Shown: positions 23,687-31,283 of the stretch, piece by piece
Layout: each line of letters opens with the position of its first letter
How positions within the stretch are numbered: the first letter of the stretch is position 1
Source: an uncultured Prevotellaceae bacterium
GTDB lineage: Bacteria; Bacteroidota; Bacteroidia; Bacteroidales; Bacteroidaceae
Length of the DNA: 64,000 nt
Assembly: GCA_902770635.1 (NCBI GenBank)
Contig: CACXTX010000013.1
Location: 1-64,000, forward strand
Reading direction: 5' to 3'
The notes under the pieces: model-generated
The model's database searches: none
What the model was told of the DNA's origin: nothing
The model's input: the letters and a program-made list of their open reading frames with translations, nothing else
Made by a program: the position numbers and the translations under genes

Positions 23687-24845
23687 AGGTGAGCATTGCG
23701 TTTTTAATTTTCTTCACCACCATCCAAGGCAACAACATGAAGCCGAACAGGGCTGCAAAGTGGAACCAGGACTCGATGAGCGGGAACCCATTGAAGACGC
23801 AGGTCTGATAAAGCATATAGTAATGGCGTAGCGGGAACAGCCACGACAAGGACTGCAAAGGGCCGTCCATTGCCATAACGGGGAATGCGCCACCAGCCAT
23901 TGAAATGCTAAGCACCGCCCACAATGAACTGATACTCATAGACATACGGAGCGAAGGCAACAGCCCAAAGGAAAAAATGCCGAAGCCCTGAGCGGCCAAC
24001 ACCTGCATTAATCCTAAGAGCACTAACATCCAAGGACTGCCCAGATGTGGGAAGCCAAGGTGGTAGAACACATAGAGTTGGTAACCGAAAACGATAGCGA
24101 GCCAGATGATCGTCTGGGGCAAGAACTTGCCTATAAGTGCAACGGTGATGTTATTGTCGGCCATCTCCAACCACCGCTTCGAGGTGGCGAACTTCAGTTC
24201 CGTACCTAACGAATAGGAAGAAATAAGGAAGATGAAGAGCATGATGATGCCAGGCACCATCAGCGTGGTGAGATAGACGTTATAACTGCTCCAAGGGTTG
24301 GCTATTTGGTGTAAATCGATGGTAATGGGCTGCAAGAGCGTCTGAATCTGACGTTCGGTGAGTCCCCTTGCCCTCATGGTAGCCTGCCCTAAACCGGCAG
24401 AGCCAAGGGTGGAAATGGTCTTCATGTCCTTCATCAGCATAGAACCGGCAGCCAGCGTGGTATATGTATAATAATAGGAAATCTTGGGCTGTCGCGAAGC
24501 CAACAACTTCTCTGTAGTTCCCTTGGGGATATACATGAATCCATAAATCTCGTTTCGCTGCATGGCCTTGCGCGCCTCAGCCACACTGGGATAGTGAGCT
24601 ACGACATGCGATATCTGGAATCCATCGAGCTTGCGCTCCAGAGAACGGGTGGTTGAAGTATTGTCCAAATCGACAACACCTACCGGCATACTGGTAGGCA
24701 GGCCATCGTCCAGCATTGAGGTGAAAAAGAATATCACCAGAATGGGAAAGACCACCATGCAGAAACGGTAGATGTGATTCCGACGCAGAATCAACAACTC
24801 ACGTATCATGATTTCATAGATCTGACCGAGTACCCTCATACCCAT
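23670..24845 (-). CDS. ABC-2 type permease, first copy
   Basis: The 391-residue protein is a paralogue of the following permease: membrane helix IYRFCMVVFPILVIFFFTSML at residues 25-45, a periplasmic domain carrying VGVVDLDNTSTTRSLERKLDG, then helices ending MLLPWMVVKKIKNAMLTYVYIP. Starts at 24845 or 24839 are both possible. Such permease pairs with a HlyD-type adaptor and a TolC channel export drugs, lipids or peptides directly out of the cell. The 17-bp spacer before it holds AATGAGT/AATGAGA heptamers. Confidence 0.88.
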   Translation of the reverse strand: MGMRVLGQIYEIMIRELLILRRNHIYRFCMVVFPILVIFFFTSMLDDGLPTSMPVGVVDLDNTSTTRSLERKLDGFQISHVVAHYPSVAEARKAMQRNEIYGFMYIPKGTTEKLLASRQPKISYYYTYTTLAAGSMLMKDMKTISTLGSAGLGQATMRARGLTERQIQTLLQPITIDLHQIANPWSSYNVYLTTLMVPGIIMLFIFLISSYSLGTELKFATSKRWLEMADNNITVALIGKFLPQTIIWLAIVFGYQLYVFYHLGFPHLGSPWMLVLLGLMQVLAAQGFGIFSFGLLPSLRMSMSISSLWAVLSISMAGGAFPVMAMDGPLQSLSWLFPLRHYYMLYQTCVFNGFPLIESWFHFAALFGFMLLPWMVVKKIKNAMLTYVYIP

Positions 24846-24870
24846 TCCTCATTTCTCATTACTCATTTAA
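24843..24870 (-). repeat. heptamer array between adaptor and permease genes
   Basis: Read on the minus strand, the end of the adaptor gene, its stop and the spacer are AATGAGT, AATGAGA, AATGAGG and AATGGGT, so the repeat itself supplies both the stop codon and the ATG start region of the next gene. Confidence 0.65.
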
Positions 24871-25846
24871 TAATGAGTGACATACCCGGACGCAAGCCCT
24901 CGAACTTCTCTGTAGGACGAGCCTTTACCTCAAAGGTCTTCAAGTCGTACTGGCCATTAGCCTTCGTGGCTTTCCAGACGGCAAACGAGCCTTGATCCTT
25001 CATATAATAGACCTTCATCTCGATATTTTTGTTGAAGGCGGGCACAAAAGCGGTAAATGTCTTACCCATCTCCAAGCCGTTCAACTGGTCCTCACGGACA
25101 TTGAAAGTACCCCAAAGGTCATTCATCACGGCAATGGTCATAATGGGAGAACCTGTACCAACCAGCTCACCGACCTTGGGATAGATATCGGTGACCTCAC
25201 CCTCCATCTGGGCAATTTGTACAGTCTCGTTGATGTAGGAGTTAACTTCGTTGACAGCACCCTTGGCACGACCTACCAAAGCGGCAGCAGCCTTCTTGTC
25301 CTCATAACGAGCACCGTTGCGAGCCATCTCATACTGGCTCTCGGCGGCCTTATACTGGGCTTCCATAGCCTTATAGTTGGCATAGACCTCGTCGCGCTTC
25401 TGGGCACTCATCACACCCTCGTCGAAGAGACGCTGGATGCGTTGGTATGACTTCTCGGCAATATCCAAACCGGCCTTGGCCTGCTGCATCAACTGGAAAG
25501 CACCCTGAATCTGCTCCTGACGGGCACCATTGCGAGCCATCTCCTCCTGAGCGGCGGCAGCGTTCTCGGCACTGCGGGCTTGCTCCATCTTTGCGCGAAC
25601 CTCAGGGGCATCAAGAATGGCCAATGTATCACCCACCTTCACAAAATCGCCTTCTTTCACACGAATCTCCAAGATACGTCCGGGCACCTTGCTGGACACG
25701 CGGTATTCACTGACCTCAACCTGACCTTGAATCAACTCAGGGTCACGTCCCAAGGCAAAGAATCCTATCAAGGCCACAATGACCACCACTACGGAAAATC
25801 CTAAAATCGCATACAAGATATTGTTATGCTGTGTTCTTGCACTCAT
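24863..25846 (-). CDS. HlyD-family membrane fusion protein
   Basis: The 327-residue adaptor has one N-terminal membrane helix (ILYAILGFSVVVVIVALIGFFAL), a biotinyl-lipoyl-like half (GRILEIRVKEGDFVKVGDTLAILDAPEV), a long coiled-coil hairpin rich in Ala, Gln, Glu and Arg (about residues 78-205, with the duplicated segment EMARNGAR), and the returning lipoyl/beta-barrel half (AQMEGEVTDIYPKVGELVGTGSPIMTI). It would bridge the inner-membrane permeases and the TolC-type channel. It is encoded 23 bp after the TolC gene. The family is certain; the cargo is unknown. Confidence 0.93.
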   Translation of the reverse strand: MSARTQHNNILYAILGFSVVVVIVALIGFFALGRDPELIQGQVEVSEYRVSSKVPGRILEIRVKEGDFVKVGDTLAILDAPEVRAKMEQARSAENAAAAQEEMARNGARQEQIQGAFQLMQQAKAGLDIAEKSYQRIQRLFDEGVMSAQKRDEVYANYKAMEAQYKAAESQYEMARNGARYEDKKAAAALVGRAKGAVNEVNSYINETVQIAQMEGEVTDIYPKVGELVGTGSPIMTIAVMNDLWGTFNVREDQLNGLEMGKTFTAFVPAFNKNIEMKVYYMKDQGSFAVWKATKANGQYDLKTFEVKARPTEKFEGLRPGMSLIIK

Positions 25847-25869
25847 AATTTATATTATATTTTTAATGT

Positions 25870-27330
25870 TCATTCGTTTAATGTTCCCATAGCCTTCTGC
25901 AAGTTCACCTGACTGAGCTTGACATCAATCTCGGCATCAATCTTCTGCGACTGAGCCTGAAGCCAGGCGGTCTGTGCCTCCATCACGGTAGTAGAGGAAA
26001 TAACCCCCTCGCGGAATCCCAAATTAGCGGTGCGCAGATTCTCGTCAGCACGCTCGGTACTGACTTTTGCCATTTGCAACTTCTTGTTGGCCTCGTTCAC
26101 CCTGAAGGCACTCTGGTTTACCTGCAACTCAATCTTCTCGCGAATCTCATCACGCTGTAACGAAGCAATGGTGGTTGCACCCTTTGCGGCGCGTACCTTA
26201 TAGGCTACATCACCCCAGTTCCAAATGGGCACACGTACGAGAACACCCACATTCCATACACCTGCGAATTTCTTCTCGAAGCCGTTGAAGAGGTTAGGAT
26301 TGCTCACCATGTAACCTCCCGTCAAGAGGACTTGAGGCAGATTACCCGCCTTCAACATATTAGTGGCTTGCTTACCCATATCTACTACGTTCTGAAGCAT
26401 TTTCAGTTCGGGACGGTTTTCAGCAGCCTGTTCCACATCCACCTGAGGAACGGCCTCTACGACACTCAGGTCGTCAGTTTCTTCTTCGGCCAAGACAATC
26501 TGCTCATTGACAGGAATGCCACAGAGCTGGCAGAGCAACATCTTGGAAAGCGTCAAGCCGTCGTTCACCTTAATCAATGTCATCTCAGCTTCATTTACTT
26601 TCACGGATACACTCAGTCCCTCTGAACGGGTGGCCACACCCTCTCTGATCATCTTCTGCACATCACCGTCCAACTTCTTCACCAAATCCAGATAGCCTTG
26701 TGCCAGCTTCTGTTTGTGACGCAGCGAAACGACTTGCCAATAAGCCTGGTCTATCTCGTAGATAGTGGATTGGCGCTTAGCCTCAGCGGAATTGGCAGCC
26801 AACTGCTCGCCAGCATCTGCCATCTTGTTCATAGCCACAATGGCACCGCCCATGAATACGGGCTGTGTCAGCATAATAGCACCAGCAAACATGTTACGAG
26901 TATCCGTTCGGAAAGCGTTGACAATGTTCTGACCTCCCATATCCAGGAATCCTGCCATCTGACCTAAGTCGTTGCCTAACTGTTGTTGTAAAGCAGGAGG
27001 CAATATCTGGGCATAGGGACCTACTTTGCTCACGATACCATCCTTCAAATTAGTTCCTATCGAGCTTAGCGCCTCCTTTTGGTCATTGTTCAGGATGGAA
27101 ATCTCCTTGCTGGTGTACTCGTAGCCGCCCAACGCGCTGATATGGGGCAAGTACTTGGTACGAGCCGCCTTACGCACATTTGCAGCAACCTCCTGCTTAA
27201 CACGCGAAATGCTCATCTGCTTATTGTTTCTAAGCGCCAGAGCACGACAACTGTCGAGGTTCAGCAACCGCTGTGCACCGACAGACTGCGTCATGCCTGC
27301 CAAGAGGAAAAATCCTAAGAGTCTTCTCAT
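25870..27330 (-). CDS. TolC-family outer-membrane channel
   Basis: The 486-residue protein has a signal peptide ending near VGAQ and the two-fold repeated helical hairpin of outer-membrane efflux proteins. The first repeat starts RLLNLDSCRALALRNN and VRKAARTKYLPHISALGGYEY. The second includes RPELKMLQNVVDMGKQATNM, then NLPQVLLTGGYMVSNPN and a closing long helix to the C-terminus (SQKIDAEIDVKLSQVNLQKAMGTL). It is the first gene of the exporter operon and forms the outer-membrane exit duct. A promoter lies just upstream at 27371-27378. Confidence 0.93.
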   Translation of the reverse strand: MRRLLGFFLLAGMTQSVGAQRLLNLDSCRALALRNNKQMSISRVKQEVAANVRKAARTKYLPHISALGGYEYTSKEISILNNDQKEALSSIGTNLKDGIVSKVGPYAQILPPALQQQLGNDLGQMAGFLDMGGQNIVNAFRTDTRNMFAGAIMLTQPVFMGGAIVAMNKMADAGEQLAANSAEAKRQSTIYEIDQAYWQVVSLRHKQKLAQGYLDLVKKLDGDVQKMIREGVATRSEGLSVSVKVNEAEMTLIKVNDGLTLSKMLLCQLCGIPVNEQIVLAEEETDDLSVVEAVPQVDVEQAAENRPELKMLQNVVDMGKQATNMLKAGNLPQVLLTGGYMVSNPNLFNGFEKKFAGVWNVGVLVRVPIWNWGDVAYKVRAAKGATTIASLQRDEIREKIELQVNQSAFRVNEANKKLQMAKVSTERADENLRTANLGFREGVISSTTVMEAQTAWLQAQSQKIDAEIDVKLSQVNLQKAMGTLNE

Positions 27331-27370
27331 TATTAATATAAGATGATTAATTTTTTCTTCAAATACGTTG

Positions 27371-27378
27371 CAAAGATA
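27371..27378 (-). promoter_or_regulatory. -7 box of the exporter operon
   Basis: On the minus strand TATCTTTG matches TAnnTTTG about 40 bp before the TolC start codon. The T/A-rich tract next to it (27379-27410) lies between this promoter and the divergent cyd promoter. Confidence 0.6.
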
Positions 27379-27431
27379 TATTTTTTTTGCGAAACTTGCA
27401 AAAAAAAGACGACTGTTTACAAATTATTTAT

Positions 27432-27439
27432 TATATTTG
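27432..27439 (+). promoter_or_regulatory. -7 box of the cyd operon
   Basis: TATATTTG matches TAnnTTTG and is 32 bp before the DUF4492 start codon. TTTA at 27415-27418 is a possible weak -33 element. Confidence 0.55.
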
Positions 27440-27470
27440 CAGAAAATATTGACTGCTAACAGGAAAAAAC

Positions 27471-27692
27471 ATGGGGAAACAGAACTTCTTCTACAGGGTC
27501 TTTGACCTTTATTACGACGGCTTCCGCAATATGAGACTGGGTCGCACCCTTTGGGCCATCATCCTGATAAAGCTGTTTATCATGTTTGCCATCCTGAAAG
27601 TTTTTTTCTTCCCAAATTTCCTCAAGGAGCATGCAGAAGAGGGTGCTGAGCCCGACTATGTAGCTACAGAAATGATAGACAGAGCGGAATAA
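27471..27692 (+). CDS. DUF4492 small membrane protein of the cyd operon
   Basis: The 73-residue protein has one membrane helix (TLWAIILIKLFIMFAILKVFFF) flanked by an N-terminal amphipathic segment (FFYRVFDLYYDGFRNMRLGR). This is the DUF4492 family, which in Bacteroidetes is encoded just before cydA. By position and size it may be a CydX-like accessory subunit of cytochrome bd oxidase, but that is inference. The gap to cydA is 27 bp. Confidence 0.88.
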   Translation: MGKQNFFYRVFDLYYDGFRNMRLGRTLWAIILIKLFIMFAILKVFFFPNFLKEHAEEGAEPDYVATEMIDRAE

Positions 27693-27719
27693 CAGTAACT
27701 AAAACCAAAAATAACGCGT

Positions 27720-29375
27720 ATGACTGATTTATTTCTTAACATTGACGCTGGTTCCATCAATTGGGCAAGAGCGCAATTCGCGCTGACAGCCATCTACCAC
27801 TGGCTGTTTGTGCCCCTAACGCTAGGACTAGCCGTCATCATGGGCATTGCCGAGACGTGTTGGTATCGTACCCGTAACACCTTCTGGCGCGATGTAGCAC
27901 AATTCTGGCAGAAACTGTTCGGCATCAACTTTGCAATGGGAGTGGCAACAGGTATCATCCTGGAGTTTGAGTTCGGCACCAATTGGTCGAACTACTCTTG
28001 GTTCGTAGGCGACATCTTCGGAGCCCCGTTGGCTATCGAGGGCATTGTGGCCTTCTTCATGGAATCGACTTTCGTGGCTGTTATGTTCTTCGGATGGAAG
28101 AAGGTCTCACCGGGGTTCCATCTGGCCTCTACGTGGCTGACGGGTCTTGGCGCTACCATCTCTGCGTGGTGGATTCTCGTGGCTAACGCCTGGATGCAGT
28201 ATCCCGTGGGCTGTGCGTTCAATCCGGACACGATGCGAAACGAGATGGTATCCTTCACCGAAGTAGCCCTATCGTCCTTTGCTATCGACAAATTCTGCCA
28301 CACCGTAATTTCCGCATGGATTATCGGAGCCATCTTCGTCGTAGCGGTTTCCTGCTGGTATCTGATGAAGAACCGCGAGATCAAGTTGGCCAAAGCGAGC
28401 ATTAAAATCAGCGTCATCGTGGGACTGATTGCCTCGTTGGGTGCCGCTATGACAGGACATAAGTCGGCTCAGAGCGTGGCTGAGGTTCAGCCCATGAAAC
28501 TGGCAGCGATGGAAGCCCTGTACAATGGTGGTGAGGATGTAGGACTGACGGCAGTGGCTTGGGTGAACCCACTGGCACAACCAGACTACCAGAACCAGGA
28601 GTCGGCTCCCCTTAAAATAGAAATGCCCTATGCCCTCTCGTTTATGGCTACAAACGACATTCATGGCTATGTACCTGGCATCAACGACATACTGAATGGC
28701 TATACCAAGCCCGATGGCACCAAGGAACCTTCCGTAGAAGAAAAGATGGTTCGCGGCAAACTGGCCATCACGGCACTGGCCGACTATCGCAAGGCCAAGA
28801 AGGAGGGCGCCAGTGAGGCTGCACTTGCTCCTTATCTGGCTACCATCAATGAAAACATGAAATACTTCGGTTACGGCTATGTGAAAAATCCGCACGACGT
28901 TGTGCCTTACGTTCCCGTCAATTTCTGGGCTTTTCGTATCATGGTGGGACTGGGATGTATCTTCATCCTCTACTTCCTCGTGATGACACTGGTATCGTTC
29001 AACATTCCATTCCTGACCATCACCACCCGCCGACTATTGGCTGCCTTCGGTCTGCTGCCAGAAACAGTAGCCGACACAAACGACATAGCAGGCCTACCCT
29101 CTTGGCACTACTGGACAGCTATCATCCTGGTTCCATTGGCCTATATTGCCTCGGAGAGCGGATGGCTAGTAGCAGAATTCGGACGCCAGCCCTGGACCAT
29201 TCAGGACATGCTGCCCACATGGGTTGCAGTCAGCGACATCAATGGTTGCAGTGTTGCCCTGACTTTCTTCCTCTTCCTGTTCCTGTTTACGCTGATGTTA
29301 GCTGTGGAAATCAGCATCCTGCTCAAGCAAATCAAGAAAGGACCAGAATATAGCGCTTCGCTAAATGAGAAATGA
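27720..29375 (+). CDS. cydA: cytochrome bd ubiquinol oxidase subunit I
   Basis: The 551-residue membrane protein is the haem-bearing subunit of cytochrome bd, which oxidises quinol and reduces oxygen to water with high oxygen affinity. Conserved features include IYHWLFVPLTLGLA (His27, equivalent to the high-spin haem b595 ligand), FCHTVISAWIIGA (His194, low-spin haem b558 ligand) and WLVAEFGRQPWTIQ near the C-terminus. It gives this mostly anaerobic lineage protection against, or use of, trace oxygen. Its last codons (SLNEK-stop) are already part of an AATGAGA array. Confidence 0.96.
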   Translation: MTDLFLNIDAGSINWARAQFALTAIYHWLFVPLTLGLAVIMGIAETCWYRTRNTFWRDVAQFWQKLFGINFAMGVATGIILEFEFGTNWSNYSWFVGDIFGAPLAIEGIVAFFMESTFVAVMFFGWKKVSPGFHLASTWLTGLGATISAWWILVANAWMQYPVGCAFNPDTMRNEMVSFTEVALSSFAIDKFCHTVISAWIIGAIFVVAVSCWYLMKNREIKLAKASIKISVIVGLIASLGAAMTGHKSAQSVAEVQPMKLAAMEALYNGGEDVGLTAVAWVNPLAQPDYQNQESAPLKIEMPYALSFMATNDIHGYVPGINDILNGYTKPDGTKEPSVEEKMVRGKLAITALADYRKAKKEGASEAALAPYLATINENMKYFGYGYVKNPHDVVPYVPVNFWAFRIMVGLGCIFILYFLVMTLVSFNIPFLTITTRRLLAAFGLLPETVADTNDIAGLPSWHYWTAIILVPLAYIASESGWLVAEFGRQPWTIQDMLPTWVAVSDINGCSVALTFFLFLFLFTLMLAVEISILLKQIKKGPEYSASLNEK

Positions 29376-29426
29376 GAAATGAGAAATGAGAAATCGACCT
29401 TTGGGTGCTTTGACCTTCAGGTCTAA
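29365..29426 (+). repeat. AATGAGA heptamer array plus dyad between cydA and cydB
   Basis: Four AATGAGA units begin inside the final codons of cydA and run to about 29393. They are followed by the dyad module CGACCTTTGGGTGCTTTGACC...AGGTC (29395-29426), here in the opposite orientation to the copies at 2722 and 3137. Confidence 0.8.
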
Positions 29427-29438
29427 GAATAAAGAATT

Positions 29439-30587
29439 ATGATTACCTATAGTTTCTTACAGCACTACTGGTGCTTCGTAGTTGCCTTGTTAGGCGCGAT
29501 ATTGGTTTTCTTGCTATTTGTTCAGGGAGCCAACTCCTGTATTCGCTCATTAGGCTGGACAGAGGAAGGCAAGCGGCTTGTTCTTAACTCGACAGGACGC
29601 AAGTGGGAGTTCACTTTCACCACTTTGGTTACTTTCGGAGGAGCTTTCTTTGCCTCCTATCCCCTATTCTACTCTACCTCATTTGGAGGAGCTTACTGGT
29701 TGTGGATGATTATCCTGTTTACTTTCGTGCTACAGGCTGTGAGCTACGAGTTCCAGAACAAGTTAGGCAACTTCCTGGGGCCGAAAACCTTCCAGTTCTT
29801 TCTGATTCTCAACGGACTGCTGGGACCATTGCTCTTGGGAGGTGCTGTGGCTACCTTCTTTGAAGGGTCTAACTTCATCGTCACCAAGGACAACCTGATT
29901 GATGCAGGCTCACTGACTCCTGTCATCTCGCATTGGGCCAATGCCTCTCACGGACTCGACGCCCTGTTGAATCCCTGGGTACTGGTCTTCGGACTGGCTG
30001 TCATGTTCTTGGCTCGCATTCTGGGAATCCTCTATGTCATGAACAATGTCGATGACGAAGACATCCGCTCTCGCGGCTCTGTACGTCTGTTGGGGAATAC
30101 GATACCTTTCCTCATCCTCTTCGTAGCCTACCTCGTCCACTTGCTACTGAAGGACGGCTTTGCCTACAATGAGGATGGAGTCATCTTCATGGAGTCCTAC
30201 AAATACCTGAGCAACTTAATCGACATGTGGTATCTTCTTATCCTATTATTAATAGGTGTAGTACTGGTACTCTTCGGCATTGGTAAGACCATCGTGTCGA
30301 AAGATTACATTGGTGGCATCTGGCCTGCAGGCATTGGCACCGTACTCACCGTACTGGCCCTGTTGCTCTGCTCGGCATGGAACCACACCGCCTACTATCC
30401 CTCTACAGCCGACCTGCAATCGTCGCTGACAATGGTTAACTCTTGCAGCAGCGAGTTTACGCTGCGCACCATGTTCTACGTATCGCTGTTTGTGCCGTTC
30501 GTACTGGCTTACATCGTGTATGCTTGGAGAGCCATTGATAAGAAGAAGATCACTCAGGAGGAAATCAAGAACGACCACGCCTATTAA
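29439..30587 (+). CDS. cydB: cytochrome bd ubiquinol oxidase subunit II
   Basis: The 382-residue protein is the second large subunit of cytochrome bd, an integral membrane protein with eight or nine helices and no haem ligands of its own. Landmarks are WCFVVALLGAILVFLLFVQGANSCI near the start and GIWPAGIGTVLTVLALLLCSAWNHTAYYPS toward the end. The short Asp/Glu patch NVDDEDIRSR between helices is typical of the Bacteroidetes form. It follows cydA after the repeat-filled 63-bp spacer and is certainly in the same operon. Confidence 0.95.
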   Translation: MITYSFLQHYWCFVVALLGAILVFLLFVQGANSCIRSLGWTEEGKRLVLNSTGRKWEFTFTTLVTFGGAFFASYPLFYSTSFGGAYWLWMIILFTFVLQAVSYEFQNKLGNFLGPKTFQFFLILNGLLGPLLLGGAVATFFEGSNFIVTKDNLIDAGSLTPVISHWANASHGLDALLNPWVLVFGLAVMFLARILGILYVMNNVDDEDIRSRGSVRLLGNTIPFLILFVAYLVHLLLKDGFAYNEDGVIFMESYKYLSNLIDMWYLLILLLIGVVLVLFGIGKTIVSKDYIGGIWPAGIGTVLTVLALLLCSAWNHTAYYPSTADLQSSLTMVNSCSSEFTLRTMFYVSLFVPFVLAYIVYAWRAIDKKKITQEEIKNDHAY

Positions 30588-30616
30588 GGGTTAATGGTTT
30601 AAGATAAAGGTTAAAA

Positions 30617-31255
30617 ATGAGTCCACAAGAACAACGTAATGAACGATTAGGTGCTAAGATGGTGAAAGCCATGCAGCGCCGCCATTTCGATGCCTACTAT
30701 TGCGCAACGGCAAGTGAGGTTAAGGCAAAAGTCAACGAACTGATCCCTGACGGTTCCAGTGTGACATGGGGTGGAACCATGACCGTTCGCGACTTGGAGA
30801 TCCCCCAAATGCTGCGCGAGCGCGGCACCATAGACGTATGGGACCGCGACCTCGTTGAAACACCTGAGGAGAAGCAGGAGATGTACCTGCGCGCCTTCCG
30901 TGCCGACTATTATTTATCGTCGGCTAACGCTATTTCTGAGGATGGCGTCATCGTCAATATCGACGGCAACGGGAACCGGGTAGCAGCCATCACGTGGGGC
31001 CCTCAGCACGTCATCTTCGTAGTAGGCATGAACAAGGTGGCGCAAGACCCTGAGGCCGCCCTCAAGCGCGCCCGCTCTACGGCATCACCTATCAATGCAG
31101 CCCGCTTCGACATCCAGACACCCTGTCAACTGGATGGGCAGTGCCACAACTGCAACTCGCCGCAAAGCATCTGTAACTACATCCATTTCCTGCGCAATTC
31201 GAGCAAGCCAGGACGCATCATCGTCATTTTGGTTGGCGAAAATTTGGGGTACTGA
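30617..31255 (+). CDS. LUD-domain (LutC/YkgG-like) protein
   Basis: The 212-residue protein belongs to the LUD family, which includes LutC of the lactate-oxidising LutABC complex. Visible features are GSSVTWGGTMTVRDLEIPQMLRERG, DYYLSSANAISEDGVIVNIDGNGNRVAA, and a C-terminal cysteine cluster CQLDGQCHNCNSPQSIC that probably binds an iron-sulfur cluster. LutA and LutB are not adjacent. It lies 29 bp after cydB and may be co-transcribed with it, suggesting a redox task linked to respiration. The exact reaction is unknown. Confidence 0.85.
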   Translation: MSPQEQRNERLGAKMVKAMQRRHFDAYYCATASEVKAKVNELIPDGSSVTWGGTMTVRDLEIPQMLRERGTIDVWDRDLVETPEEKQEMYLRAFRADYYLSSANAISEDGVIVNIDGNGNRVAAITWGPQHVIFVVGMNKVAQDPEAALKRARSTASPINAARFDIQTPCQLDGQCHNCNSPQSICNYIHFLRNSSKPGRIIVILVGENLGY

Positions 31256-31274
31256 AGATTTTTTCGTACCTTCG
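31243..31274 (+). promoter_or_regulatory. topB promoter inside the end of the LUD gene
   Basis: TTTG (31243-31246), a 20-bp spacer and TACCTTCG (31267-31274) form a near-consensus Bacteroidetes promoter that overlaps the last codons of the LUD gene. It lets topB be transcribed independently of the cyd operon. Confidence 0.65.
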
Positions 31275-31283
31275 CAGCCGTTT

